64,000 bases of DNA from Burkholderia sp. FERM BP-3421. GTDB lineage: Bacteria > Pseudomonadota > Gammaproteobacteria > Burkholderiales > Burkholderiaceae. Made by a program: the position numbers and the translations under genes. Of the stretch, positions 18,301-26,588 are shown in pieces. Location: contig NZ_CP117781.1 of assembly GCF_028657905.1 (NCBI RefSeq), forward strand, positions 2,232,001 through 2,296,000, given 5' to 3'. The first letter of the stretch is position 1, and each line of letters begins with the position of its first letter. A model generated the notes under the pieces. It was not told the DNA's origin. It worked only from the letters and a program-made list of their open reading frames with translations, and made no database searches.

Positions 18301-21300
18301 GACTTGCCCGACGTTTCGTTCAGCGTCACCAGTCCCAGGCCCTTGTTGACGACGAACGTATCGATGCCCGCGCCGGCATTCAGCGTGTTGTTCCTGCCCG
18401 CCGTGATCGTGTCGTTCAGGTTGCCGGCGTTGAGGGTGTCGCCCGCCGCCCCGACGATCCGGTTGTTCACGCCCTGCAAACCGTTCAGGTACTGGTTGCC
18501 CGCGCTCGTATCCGTGAACACCAATTGGTCCGTGATCGTCGCGTAGTTCCAGTTCGTGCCGTCGGCGAACACGATCGCCGGCCGGTTCGCGCTCTGGCTG
18601 AAGTAGCTGGTGATCTTCAGCTGGTCGCCGTCGCCGAAGCCCAGGATCAGGTTGTTCTGCAAGTCGCGCGTGATCTGCGTGCCCGCCGCCGTGATGCCCG
18701 CGCCCAGTTGCACGACATCCTGGTTCTCGCCGCCCGACTTGCTCGACGTCTCGTTCAACACCACCTGCCCCAGGCCCTTGCCGACGATGAACGTATCGAT
18801 ACCCACTCCGGCATTCAGCGTATTGTTCCTGCCCGCCGTGATCGTGTCGTTCAGGTTGCCCGCGTTGAGGGTGTCGCCCGCCGCCCCGACGATCCGGTTG
18901 TTCACGCCCTGCAAACCGTTCAGATACTGGTTGCCCGCGCTAGTATCCGTGAACACCAGTTGATCCGTGACCGTCGCGTAGTTCCAGTTCGTGCCGTCGG
19001 CGAACACGATCGCCGGCCGGCTCGCTGCCTGGCTGAAGTAGCTGGTGATCTTCAGCTTGTCGCCGTCGCCGAAGTTCAGGATCAGGTTGTTCTGCAAGTC
19101 GCGCGTGACCTGCGTGCCCGCCGCCGCGATGCCCGCGCCCAGCTGCACCACGTCATGATTTTCTCCGACCGACTTGTTCGGCACCTCGTTGAGCGTCACC
19201 AGCCCCAGGCCCTTGCCGACGATGAACGTATCGACGCCCACCCCTGCGTTCAGCGTATTGCCCTTGCCCGCCGTGATCGTATCGTTCAGGTTGCCGGCGC
19301 TGAGGGTATCGCCCGCCGCCCCGACGATCCGGTTGTTCACGCCCTGCAAACCGTTCAGGTACTGGTTGCCCGCGCTCGTATCCGTGAACACCAGTTGATC
19401 CGTGACCGTCGCGTAGTTCCAGTTCGTGCCGTCGGCGAACACGATCGCCGGCCGGCTCGCTGCCTGGCTGAAGTAGCCGGTGATCTTCAGCTGGTCGCCG
19501 TCGCCGAAGCTCAGGATCAGGTTGTTCTGCAAGTCGCGCGTGACCTGCGTGCCCGCCGCCGTGATGCCCGCGCCCAGTTGCACGACATCCTGGTTCGCGC
19601 CGCCCGTCTTGTTCGGCGTCTCGTTCAGCGTCACCAGCCCCAATCCCTTGCTGACGATGAACGTATCGATACCCGCGCCGGCGTTCAGCGTGTTGTTCCT
19701 GGCCGCCGTGATCGTGTCGTTCAGGTTGCCGGCATTGAGGGTGTCGCCCGTCGCGCCGACGATCCGGTTGTTCACGCCCTGCAAGCCGCTCAAGTACTGG
19801 TTGCCTGCGCTGAGGTCCGTGAACACCAGCCGGTCGGTCACCGACGTGTAATCCCAGGTCGCGCCGTCCGCGAACGCGATCGTCGGCTGGTTCGACGCGC
19901 TCGAGAAATAGCCGCGGATCGTCAGTTGCCGCTCGCCGCCGAACGCCAGCACGAGATTATTCGACGTATCACGCAGCACCCGCGTCTGCGCGCTCGACAG
20001 CCCCGCGCCGATCCGCACCGTATCCTGGTTGCGGCCGCCCGTCTTCCAAGCTTCCACCAGCGTCACCTTGCCGATCGTCTCCGACAGCACGAAGGTATTG
20101 CGCCCCGCGCCGGCCGCCAGGGTCTCGTCCCCCGCGCCCGCCACCAGCGTGTCGTCGCCGGACCCCGCCTGCAGCGCGGCCCCGGCGATGCCGACGAGCA
20201 GGTTGTCGACACCGTTGCGGCCGCTCACGGACAGATGCGCCGCATCCGCGACGATCACGTTCGCGCCCAGCCCCGCCAGCGCGCGCGGGAATCCCGGCTG
20301 GTTCCAGTCACCCTGCGACGTCAGGGCCGTGCGCACCGCGCTGCCCCATGCGTCGTCGTTCTTCAGCGCATTGCCGAGATCGCCGATCAGCGTGGCGAAG
20401 CCCGCCGGGTCCTGCGCACAGGCCTGCTTCAGCGACGCCACCAGCGCCGACACATCGACCTGCGGCAGGCCATTGGCGCCGACCGACACCCGCACCTGCG
20501 CATACAGGTCCTTCAGCTCGGTCTGGGCGAGCAGCTGCGCCGCGACGGCCTGGGACAGCTGGTCGAACGCGGACGACAGCAGGTCCGCGCCCGCGTGACG
20601 CGGGTTCGGGTCCGCGCCCTGTCCGTAGTTGACCGCGTAACGCTGGCCGAGGAACGCTTCGAGCGTCTCGATCTTGCGCGCGTCGATCACGTGGTGATAG
20701 ATGTTGTTGTCGCGACCGTCCGGATCGTGCTGCGCGACGCCGGCCCAGGTGTACAGCAGCGTGGTCAGGATCTGCGTGCGCTGCGCCGGGTCCTTCGTGC
20801 CCAGGAACGCCTGGACCAGCGACTGCAGCTGGCCGCTCGCGTCGAGCGCCATCGCGGCGCGCAGGCTGTGCACGTTGCCGAAGCCCGGCACGTCGGGCAG
20901 CGCGGCGATCGCGGCGCTGACGGGGACGTTCGTGAGATTGACGGTGCGCGCGGTGTCGACGTTCAGCCAGACGTCCTCCATCGTATGCGTGCGGCCGTCC
21001 GCGGTCGTGAACGAACCGATCGCGAGGTGCAGGTTGCCGTTCGCATCCTTCACGTTCTCGCCGGTATGGGCGAGCGAGACCGACGTGATGCCCAGTTCCG
21101 CGAGCGTCTTCAGTTCGCCCGTCTCGACCTTGCCGTCGCTGTTCGCATCGACCCACACGCGCAGCTGGTTGTAGGCCGCGTCCTTGGCGTCGATCACGCC
21201 GTCGCCGTTCGCATCGAGCGACCCGAGCGCCGTGAATCCGGCGTCGGCCGCCGCGGCCGTATTGGTGCCGGCGTTGCCGATCAACTCATTGCCGACGATC

Positions 21301-22262
21301 TGGCCGTCGCCGTTCTTGTCCCACACGAGGATGCCCTCGTCGGGCGTCACCCAGGCGGTCTGCTGCGCGAAGCCCGTGCCGTTGTAGTCGAAGTGCACGC
21401 CCGCGCCGATCCCGATCGTCTTCACGCCGTTGCCGGACAGGTCGAGCACGAGCGGGTCCATCGGCTGCAACGCGGAATGGAACATCTCCTGTAAACGGGA
21501 GATCAGCCCGCTCATGTCCGGCGTCGCGCCGCGCACCAGATCCTCCAGCTTCATGCCTGTCTGCTTCAGCACCTTCTCGGCCGCGCTCAGCCGATCCGAG
21601 AACTGCGACTTGATGTACTCGCCCAGCGTCATGTGCGCGGCGACGGCTTCCCTGCTCAGGTCCGACATCATCTGGTTGAAGCTGCGATCGAGCACGTTCC
21701 AGGCGGCCTGGCTCGTGCCGTAGGTCGCGAGCAGCACTTTCTCGAAATCGATGCGGGTCTGCTGGTCGTCGATGAACTGGTTCGCGAAGTTCACGACGCT
21801 CATGTTGTACTCGACGTCCTTCGGATTCAGGATCGGCAGCGACGTGCCCTGGTAGCCGGTCGGATTCATGCCGGCGGCCTGCAGCGCGGTCCAGGTGAAG
21901 TTGATGCAGTTGTTCGACAGGCCGTTGTAGGTGTTCGCATCGAAACCGAACTTGCCCGGCTCGCTGCCGTATGCGAGCAGCGTGCCGTACTGGTCCGCGC
22001 TGATCGTGTAGGTCTTGGTCACGATGCTCGGGCCGCCCGTCGTCGCGTTCTCGTCGAGATAGGTGCTGTTGTCGTTGCGGTACACCTTCCCCGGCGCGAA
22101 CGGCTGGCCGTTGTAATCGTCGCTCGGAGCAAAGCCGAACGAAGCGGGATCCTTGCCGCTGCCGTCGTCGATCGAATACCACATGTGTCCGGTCGGCGAT
22201 GCCGCGCCATTCGACTCCCGGGTCATGGGCGCGGACATATGGATGGTGATGGAATATGTCAT
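15369..22262 (-). CDS. Giant RTX-type secreted protein (2297 aa) with papain-like N-terminal domain
   Basis: The first about 190 residues carry GHMWYSIDDG and later NNCINFTWTALQAAG. An early His and later Asn-Cys suggest a permuted papain-like (NlpC/P60 or LRAT type) domain; this is inference. Residues about 270-420 hold calcium-binding segments (DLSGNGVKTI, DKNGDGQI, DANGDGVID, DANSDGKV) of the RTX-related type. From about residue 700 come ten 145-residue repeats, each with NNRIVGA, DTITAG and NTLNAGAGIDTF blocks. The C-terminus (VDVIGTTDALTLNGWYSG to WQKP) resembles type I secretion ends. No TolC/HlyBD genes are in the window. It follows a lipoprotein gene by 19 bp and is probably cotranscribed. 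The protein would be an exported toxin or adhesin. Confidence 0.85.
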   Translation of the reverse strand: MTYSITIHMSAPMTRESNGAASPTGHMWYSIDDGSGKDPASFGFAPSDDYNGQPFAPGKVYRNDNSTYLDENATTGGPSIVTKTYTISADQYGTLLAYGSEPGKFGFDANTYNGLSNNCINFTWTALQAAGMNPTGYQGTSLPILNPKDVEYNMSVVNFANQFIDDQQTRIDFEKVLLATYGTSQAAWNVLDRSFNQMMSDLSREAVAAHMTLGEYIKSQFSDRLSAAEKVLKQTGMKLEDLVRGATPDMSGLISRLQEMFHSALQPMDPLVLDLSGNGVKTIGIGAGVHFDYNGTGFAQQTAWVTPDEGILVWDKNGDGQIVGNELIGNAGTNTAAAADAGFTALGSLDANGDGVIDAKDAAYNQLRVWVDANSDGKVETGELKTLAELGITSVSLAHTGENVKDANGNLHLAIGSFTTADGRTHTMEDVWLNVDTARTVNLTNVPVSAAIAALPDVPGFGNVHSLRAAMALDASGQLQSLVQAFLGTKDPAQRTQILTTLLYTWAGVAQHDPDGRDNNIYHHVIDARKIETLEAFLGQRYAVNYGQGADPNPRHAGADLLSSAFDQLSQAVAAQLLAQTELKDLYAQVRVSVGANGLPQVDVSALVASLKQACAQDPAGFATLIGDLGNALKNDDAWGSAVRTALTSQGDWNQPGFPRALAGLGANVIVADAAHLSVSGRNGVDNLLVGIAGAALQAGSGDDTLVAGAGDETLAAGAGRNTFVLSETIGKVTLVEAWKTGGRNQDTVRIGAGLSSAQTRVLRDTSNNLVLAFGGERQLTIRGYFSSASNQPTIAFADGATWDYTSVTDRLVFTDLSAGNQYLSGLQGVNNRIVGATGDTLNAGNLNDTITAARNNTLNAGAGIDTFIVSKGLGLVTLNETPNKTGGANQDVVQLGAGITAAGTQVTRDLQNNLILSFGDGDQLKITGYFSQAASRPAIVFADGTNWNYATVTDQLVFTDTSAGNQYLNGLQGVNNRIVGAAGDTLSAGNLNDTITAGKGNTLNAGVGVDTFIVGKGLGLVTLNEVPNKSVGENHDVVQLGAGIAAAGTQVTRDLQNNLILNFGDGDKLKITSYFSQAASRPAIVFADGTNWNYATVTDQLVFTDTSAGNQYLNGLQGVNNRIVGAAGDTLNAGNLNDTITAGRNNTLNAGVGIDTFIVGKGLGQVVLNETSSKSGGENQDVVQLGAGITAAGTQITRDLQNNLILGFGDGDQLKITSYFSQSANRPAIVFADGTNWNYATITDQLVFTDTSAGNQYLNGLQGVNNRIVGAAGDTLNAGNLNDTITAGRNNTLNAGAGIDTFVVNKGLGLVTLNETSGKSGGENQDVVQLGAGITAEATQITRDLQNNLILSFGDGDQLKITGYFSQSANRPAIVFADGTNWNYATITDQLVFTDTSAGNQYLNGLQGVNNRIVGAAGDTLNAGNLNDTITAGRNNTLNAGAGIDTFIVNKGLGLVTLNETSSKSGGENQDVVQLGAGITAAGTQITRDLQNNLILGFGGGDQLKITNYFGQSVNRPAIVFADGTNWDYLSMTDQLVFTDTSAGNQYLNGLQGVNNRIVGAAGDTLNAGNLNDTITAGRNNTLNAGAGIDTFVIGKGLGTVVLNESSSKSGGANRDVVQLGAGIAAAGTQVTRDLQNNLILGFGDGDQLKITNYFSQASSRPKLVFADGTSWNYTSVTDRLVFTDTSAGNQSLSGLQGVNNRIVGAAGDTLNAGNLNDTITAGRNNTLNAGAGVDTFIINKGLGQVTLNETSSKSGGANQDVVQLGAGITAAGTQITRDLQNNLILGFGGGDQLKITNYFSQASSRPKLVFADGANWSYATITDQLVFTDTSAGNQYLNGLQGVNNRIVGAAGDTLNAGNLNDTITAGRNNTLNAGAGVDTFIVNKGLGLVTLNETSSKSGGANQDVVQLGAGITAAGTQIARDLQNNLILSFGGGDQLKITNYFSQASSRPKLVFADGTNWSYATIADQLVFTDTGAGNQYLNGLQGVNNRIVGAAGDTLNAGNLNDTITAGRNNTLNAGAGVDTFIVGKGLGQVVLNETSSKSGGVNQDVVQLGAGIAAEATQITRDLQNNLILGFGGGDQLKITGYFSQGANRPKLMFADGTSWNYAAVADRLVFTDTSTGNQYLNGLQGVNNRIVGATGDTINAGNLNDTITVGRNNTLNAGAGIDTFIVNPGTGRVSLTETPSKSGGLNQDVVRFGSGVASDQLWLRRVGNNLEVDVIGTTDALTLNGWYSGSGHVHTLEAGDGKVLNDTRVANLVDAMAAFSPPPAGQTSLPAAIAQQLGPVLAASWQKP
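15700..19870 (-). repeat. Ten tandem 435-bp repeats inside the RTX gene
   Basis: The block that reads CCGACGATCCGGTTGTTCAC on the plus strand recurs close to 15841, 16277, 16711, 17147, 17580, 18017, 18451, 18887, 19320 and 19757, a constant step of about 435 bp (145 codons). Central copies are nearly identical at DNA level, while the outer ones diverge. Such an array can expand or contract by recombination, and could be mis-assembled. Confidence 0.9.
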
Positions 22263-22281
22263 GCAGCAATCCTATTTTTGA

Positions 22282-22857
22282 TTATTTGGAATGGTGAGAA
22301 CGCGACAACAGGAAATACACGCCAACCCCTTCGGCCTTGAATTCGGGGTGGCGCACGAGCGTATCGAGCACGATGGCGTAATGCCGGCCATCGACGAGCC
22401 CATTCAGTTCGCCGAGAATGACATCGACGTCGAGCCGGCTCCAACCCTCGCAAATCGATTGCGTTTCATGGGTATCGCTGATCAACGTCGGCGTGCGCGC
22501 GCCCAGTGCATACACGCGCACGCGCAACGGCACCGGGCTGCTGCGGCGCGCCGCGTCCGCGCCGCAGCCGATCGCATCCAGCCCGCGAACGCGCCGGGCA
22601 TCGTCCGGATAGGAGAACGCGAGCTTCATGGTGGAGATTCCGTTCGCGACGAAATCGGGAATGATGTGCCGGCTGCCCGCGACATCGGCGTCGAGCCTGA
22701 TCCAGAAAGGCGCTTGCAGCGATTCGCCCGAGGCGGGCGTCCACGGCGCCTTCGCATCGCCGCGCGGCTGATAGATCGTCTCCGCGTTCAGGTGCGGAAC
22801 ATGGCATGCCGACAGCACGAGCGCGGCGATGACGAGCGGACGCAAGCGCTGTGTCAT
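22282..22857 (-). CDS. Lipoprotein upstream of the RTX gene
   Basis: The 191-residue protein has a lipobox (LVIAALVLSAC) near its start and no recognisable domain. It contains DAIGCGADAARRSS, and its later part ends RHPEFKAEGVGVYFLLSR. The ATG at 22857 puts the signal peptide at the right distance; an in-frame ATG at 22884 is possible, and neither has a clear ribosome site. It ends 19 bp before the RTX start, so the two are probably one operon. A surface or periplasmic partner of the RTX protein is a reasonable guess only. Confidence 0.65.
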   Translation of the reverse strand: MTQRLRPLVIAALVLSACHVPHLNAETIYQPRGDAKAPWTPASGESLQAPFWIRLDADVAGSRHIIPDFVANGISTMKLAFSYPDDARRVRGLDAIGCGADAARRSSPVPLRVRVYALGARTPTLISDTHETQSICEGWSRLDVDVILGELNGLVDGRHYAIVLDTLVRHPEFKAEGVGVYFLLSRSHHSK

Positions 22858-23599
22858 GAAGAATTTCGCCAATATCCACCGCATAAGGAAAAAATGCCGC
22901 GCGCGGGCTGAACGCAGCGCATTTGGCGTGGCAAACCAAGGTCTCATCGGGAATAGGCGTCTATTCGGGCTGGTCTAATAAAAACGGACAATTACATTTT
23001 TATTACGGATTTCCCTGCGATCTCGCTCGTTACGGCATATTACCAAATATCGATTTATGCGACTGATTGGTTCAAGGGTTTCTTATTGCTGAGCAAGCGG
23101 AATAACCCAATGCCCGATCCGGTCAACGATGGCCGTTCCGTTTGTCATTCGACGCGACAATCGCGTGGGACCGCACGCGCCTCGCGTCATTGCCATCCGC
23201 ACGACAGATCGGATGACCGCAGCGCTGTGGACCGGTTCAATCGTCGAGGTTTCCTCTACATCCATCGGGGAACCGGTTCGAACGGACCGCTTTCACGCCA
23301 TGCGCATCGGCGGATGTGACTCACATCAAGATAGATCGCATGCCTACATGTTCTAGTAGTTGTTAGGATTGCTATCGCACTCTAGTTTTCATGGGCGAGT
23401 CGCGCGGCCCTTCGCACCCAGCGCCTGATCGGCGCGAACCGCCGACGCAATGCGACTCGATCGTCCGAGCGATTCCGCGATCACCGGCCGCCGTCGTCCG
23501 GAGGCCATGTGTCGCGCGACAACGGCAACCGTGCGCGGGATCGTTCTTTGCACGTGGGCTGACTTCCCACGCTAGCCGCACTATCCATGGAGAATAAAA
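22858..23599. other. Long intergenic region between RTX operon and lectin gene
   Basis: This 742-bp stretch separates divergent transcription of the lipoprotein/RTX genes and the lectin. Positions about 22970-23080 are AT-rich and probably hold the RTX-side promoter. 23350-23385 is another AT-richer patch nearer the lectin. I see no gene, no TTCG-N16-TTCG box and no convincing sigma-70 pair. Confidence 0.4.
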
Positions 23600-24430
23600 A
23601 TGGCCAATACCAGCAAGGGTTTCAACAATCTTCAACACGTGCAGAACCAATGGGGCGGCGCATCGGCGTCGTGGAACGAAGGCGGCATGTGGGTGCTCGG
23701 ATGCCGCTCCGGCCAGAACGTCGTGGCGCTCGACATCAAGTCCGGAGACGGCGGACGCACGTTCACCGGCACCATGACCTATGCCGGCGAAGGCAAGATC
23801 GGCTTCCGCGCGACGCTCACGCAAAGCAACACCTACCAGGTCGAGAACCAGTGGGGAGGCAACACGGCGCCCTGGCATCCGGGCGGCACGTGGGTCATCG
23901 GCGGCCGCACCAACCAGAACGTGGTCGCGCTCAACATCGAGTCCGGCGACAAGGGCGTCACGCTCGCGGGCTCCATGACCTATGCCGGCGAAGGCCCCAT
24001 CGGCTTCAAGAGCCAGCAGGCCGACGGCGGCGTCTACGCGGTCGAGAACCAGTGGGGCGGATCAGCCGCGCAATGGCATAACGGCGGCGTCTGGGTGATC
24101 GGCGCACGCGACCAGGCCGCCGTCGCGGTGAGCATCGGGTCGACCGACAACGGCAAGACGCTGAACGGCAACATGACCTATGCCGGCGAAGGCCCGATCG
24201 GCTTCAAGGGAACCCTGGCCACCGGCAACAACTACGCGGTCCAGAACCAGTGGGGCGGCACGTCCGCGCCGTGGCAGCCGGGCGGCACCTGGCTGCTCGG
24301 CTGCCGCGCGGGCCAGCAGGTCGTGGAGCTTTACATCACCTCCGGCGACGGCGGCAAGACGTTCCACGGCAGCATGACCTACAGCGGCGAAGGCCCGATC
24401 GCCTTCCGCGCCACGGCCTTGACGCAGTAA
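23600..24430 (+). CDS. OAA-family high-mannose lectin, four repeats
   Basis: The 276-residue protein is four tandem copies of a 67-residue unit, each with NQWGG, a WxPGGTWVxGxR core and MTYAGEGPIGF. This is the Oscillatoria agardhii agglutinin homologue family. The four-unit form matches the Burkholderia oklahomensis agglutinin. Known members are beta-barrels that bind the core pentamannoside of high-mannose glycans. There is no signal peptide, as in the family. GGAGA lies just before the ATG at 23600. It stands alone beside the RTX operon. A role in adhesion or defence against glycan-bearing hosts or amoebae is inference. Confidence 0.93.
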   Translation: MANTSKGFNNLQHVQNQWGGASASWNEGGMWVLGCRSGQNVVALDIKSGDGGRTFTGTMTYAGEGKIGFRATLTQSNTYQVENQWGGNTAPWHPGGTWVIGGRTNQNVVALNIESGDKGVTLAGSMTYAGEGPIGFKSQQADGGVYAVENQWGGSAAQWHNGGVWVIGARDQAAVAVSIGSTDNGKTLNGNMTYAGEGPIGFKGTLATGNNYAVQNQWGGTSAPWQPGGTWLLGCRAGQQVVELYITSGDGGKTFHGSMTYSGEGPIAFRATALTQ

Positions 24431-24464
24431 GCGCGTCCCGGCGCCTCACCGCGCCGGGAGGAAG

Positions 24465-24497
24465 GTCCCGCCCGCCGCGCGCCGCGGCGGGCGGGAC
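24465..24497. terminator. Strong hairpin after the lectin gene
   Basis: GTCCCGCCCGCCGCG pairs perfectly with CGCGGCGGGCGGGAC (15 bp) around a CGC loop. It lies between the convergent lectin and sctC genes and has no T-run. It could end or pause transcription from both sides. Confidence 0.55.
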
Positions 24498-24663
24498 GCC
24501 GCGGAAAGCCCGCGCTTCGTCATGCGGCGGCGCGCCGCCGCATGTTCCATCCTTGCCGCGCCTCTCTGCGTCGGCTTGTCCGCCCGACCGGCGCGCATCG
24601 CCGTTCCGGATCGTCGGGACCGCTGCCCGTTGCGCGCGGGCACGATGTCATCACCACGTTCAA

Positions 24664-26466
24664 TCACGGCTCGATCACCCGCGGCGACACCAGAAACAGC
24701 CGCTCGGTGTGGCTATCCTGCTTGTCCGTCGAGCGGAACAGCGCGCCGATGAGCGGCAGTTTCGACAGCAGCGGCACGCCGGCCAGCATGCTCGAACGCG
24801 AATCGACCTTGTAGCCCGCGATCAGCAGCGCCTGCCCCTGCTCGATGAAGGCCTGCGTGCTGATCTCGCTCGAATTGATCACCGGAATGTTGTCGACGGT
24901 GCGCGACGACAGCTCGCCGTCCACGATCCGCACGTCGAGCTTGATCTGCGTGCGCCCGCCTTCCTCGATCACCATCGGCAGCACGCGCAGCGATACCCCC
25001 GTCGAGATCCCGTACAGATCCGCCGACGTATACCCCGCCACCCGCACGAAGAACTGGGTCTTGTTGTCCATCACCGCCTCGATGTTGTCGAGCGTCGTCA
25101 CCTTCGGGCTCGCGTCGGTGCGCGCCTGATTGGTCGATTCGAGCGCGTTGATGCGGGTCAGCAGGTAGCGCCCGGCGTCGCCGAGCACGGCGGTCAGCGA
25201 CAGGCCGAGCGGCGTCGCCCCCACGCTCGCGCCGCCCCCGCTGCCGCTGCCCGACAGCGAGATCGAGCCGAAGGTCGGATTCAGCGAGCCGTTCGCGTAG
25301 CTGTTCTGCGCGGTCGTGCCGGTGCCGGTCTGGATGTCGAGGTGGCTGTTGTGCGCGCGCCAGTCGATGCCGAGCTGGCGCAGCGCGCCCTCGTCGATCT
25401 CGATGATGTGCGCCTCGATCTCGATCAGGCGGGGCTTCACGTCGAGCAGCGTGATCAGGTCCGGATACTGCGACATCCGCTCCGGCAAGTCGCGCACGAG
25501 GATCGAATTGGTGCGCGGGTCCGCCTGGATCACCGGCAGTTCCGACGGGCCGCCGGTGTTGGCCGGCGCGCCCGCGCCGCCGCCCGGGTCACCGGCCGGC
25601 GCGCCCGGCGGCAGCTCGGCCGCCGCGCGCGCGTTGCCCACGCCCGCGAGCATGGCCGCGAAGCCGCCGGACGCGCGCGGGTCGCCGCCCGAGCCCGCGC
25701 CCGCCTGCATGGAAGGCGGCAGCGGCGGCAAAGGCGTCCCGCCGCTTTGTCCGCCGCCGAGATCGGTCATGGGCGCGGCGCGGCCGATCGGCCGGCCGAC
25801 CGTGGTCTGCGAGCCGGACTTGCCGCTCTCGGGGTGGTACATGTGGTTCAGCAGCGAGGCGACGCCCGGCATCGACACGGTCTTGCCGTCGACGCTCACG
25901 TCGCGATCGGCGGCCCATGCGTGCTTCAGCGAAAACACGCGGATCACCGCGCCGCCCGTGCGGACGGCGTTCTCATCGAGCCGCGCGGCGACGCTCGACA
26001 CCAGTTCGACATAGCGCGGCGGCCCCGCGACAAGCGCGGTGCGCTGCTGCGGGCTGTAGGCGATCGGGTAGCGCGGGTCGGCCACCTTCATCTGTTCGAG
26101 CAGGTCGCGCAGGTCGCCGGTGGTCGCATGGTCGAGCTTGAGCAGCGTGCTCTTCATGCTGTTCGCGGGCGTGACGTACAGCACCGTGCCGTCGAAGTAC
26201 CAGACGAAGCCGAACGAGGAGGCGAGCGTTTCGAGGAATTTCTGCGGCGGCATCTTCATCTTGCCGCTCACGACGCCGCTCACGTCGGGCGCGATGTTCG
26301 CGGCGATGTTCTGGCTCGCGGCGAAGTCGCGCAGCACGTCCTTCACGTCCTTGCCTTCCGCCGCGTACTGGATCTCGGGGCTGCGCCAGCGTACCGGCGC
26401 GGCGTCGGCGGGCGCGCTCGCGAGCGCGGCGAGCAGGGACAGCAAAACGGGAATCTTGGCCTTCAT
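24664..26466 (-). CDS. sctC: T3SS outer-membrane secretin SctC (HrcC)
   Basis: The 600-residue protein has a signal peptide (SAPADAAPV) and the N0/N1 secretin domains (VKDVLRDFAASQNIAANIAPDV, then FVWYFDGTVLYVTP). A Gly/Pro-rich insert follows at about residues 240-310, then the secretin core with PKVTTLDN and the terminal VPLLSKLPLIGALFR lip motif. It forms the outer-membrane ring through which the needle or pilus passes. It is separated from the rest of the T3SS genes by the type IVb pilus cluster. A perfect hrpII/PIP box lies 99 bp upstream, overlapping the end of pilV, so it has its own HrpB-dependent promoter. Confidence 0.93.
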   Translation of the reverse strand: MKAKIPVLLSLLAALASAPADAAPVRWRSPEIQYAAEGKDVKDVLRDFAASQNIAANIAPDVSGVVSGKMKMPPQKFLETLASSFGFVWYFDGTVLYVTPANSMKSTLLKLDHATTGDLRDLLEQMKVADPRYPIAYSPQQRTALVAGPPRYVELVSSVAARLDENAVRTGGAVIRVFSLKHAWAADRDVSVDGKTVSMPGVASLLNHMYHPESGKSGSQTTVGRPIGRAAPMTDLGGGQSGGTPLPPLPPSMQAGAGSGGDPRASGGFAAMLAGVGNARAAAELPPGAPAGDPGGGAGAPANTGGPSELPVIQADPRTNSILVRDLPERMSQYPDLITLLDVKPRLIEIEAHIIEIDEGALRQLGIDWRAHNSHLDIQTGTGTTAQNSYANGSLNPTFGSISLSGSGSGGGASVGATPLGLSLTAVLGDAGRYLLTRINALESTNQARTDASPKVTTLDNIEAVMDNKTQFFVRVAGYTSADLYGISTGVSLRVLPMVIEEGGRTQIKLDVRIVDGELSSRTVDNIPVINSSEISTQAFIEQGQALLIAGYKVDSRSSMLAGVPLLSKLPLIGALFRSTDKQDSHTERLFLVSPRVIEP

Positions 26467-26564
26467 GGGTCGGTCCGGAGGGCGGGCGCGGCCGGCGGGC
26501 CGACGCTCTGTGATAGGAACCCTCGCAGTAGACCGCAGCCGCGCACGCAGGGTGGCGCGCGCGG

Positions 26565-26588
26565 CGAAGCGCCGTTCAATAGAACGAA
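26565..26588 (-). promoter_or_regulatory. hrpII/PIP box upstream of sctC
   Basis: On the minus strand this reads TTCG-N16-TTCG exactly, ending 98 bp before the sctC ATG. It overlaps the last codons of pilV. The -10-like element usual 30 nt downstream is weak here (TACTGC). Confidence 0.8.

Noticed and set aside
15700..19870. Regular repeats that might suggest a CRISPR array
   Set aside because: The unit is 435 bp and codes in frame for protein repeats; there are no short repeats with unique spacers and no cas genes.
16299..21494. A 1731-codon open frame on the plus strand opposite the RTX gene
   Set aside because: It is the antisense shadow of the repeat-rich RTX gene: Arg/Ala/Val/Gln-rich with the same 435-bp periodicity and no domain. 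GC-rich DNA leaves such frames open by chance.
2449..23046. A shared TTACGGCA(C/T)ATTAC motif upstream of the collagenase (about 2450) and RTX/lipoprotein (about 23030) genes
   Set aside because: Only two copies, at different distances from the start codons, and in AT-rich spacers where a 14-mer match with one difference is expected by chance; kept only as a note.
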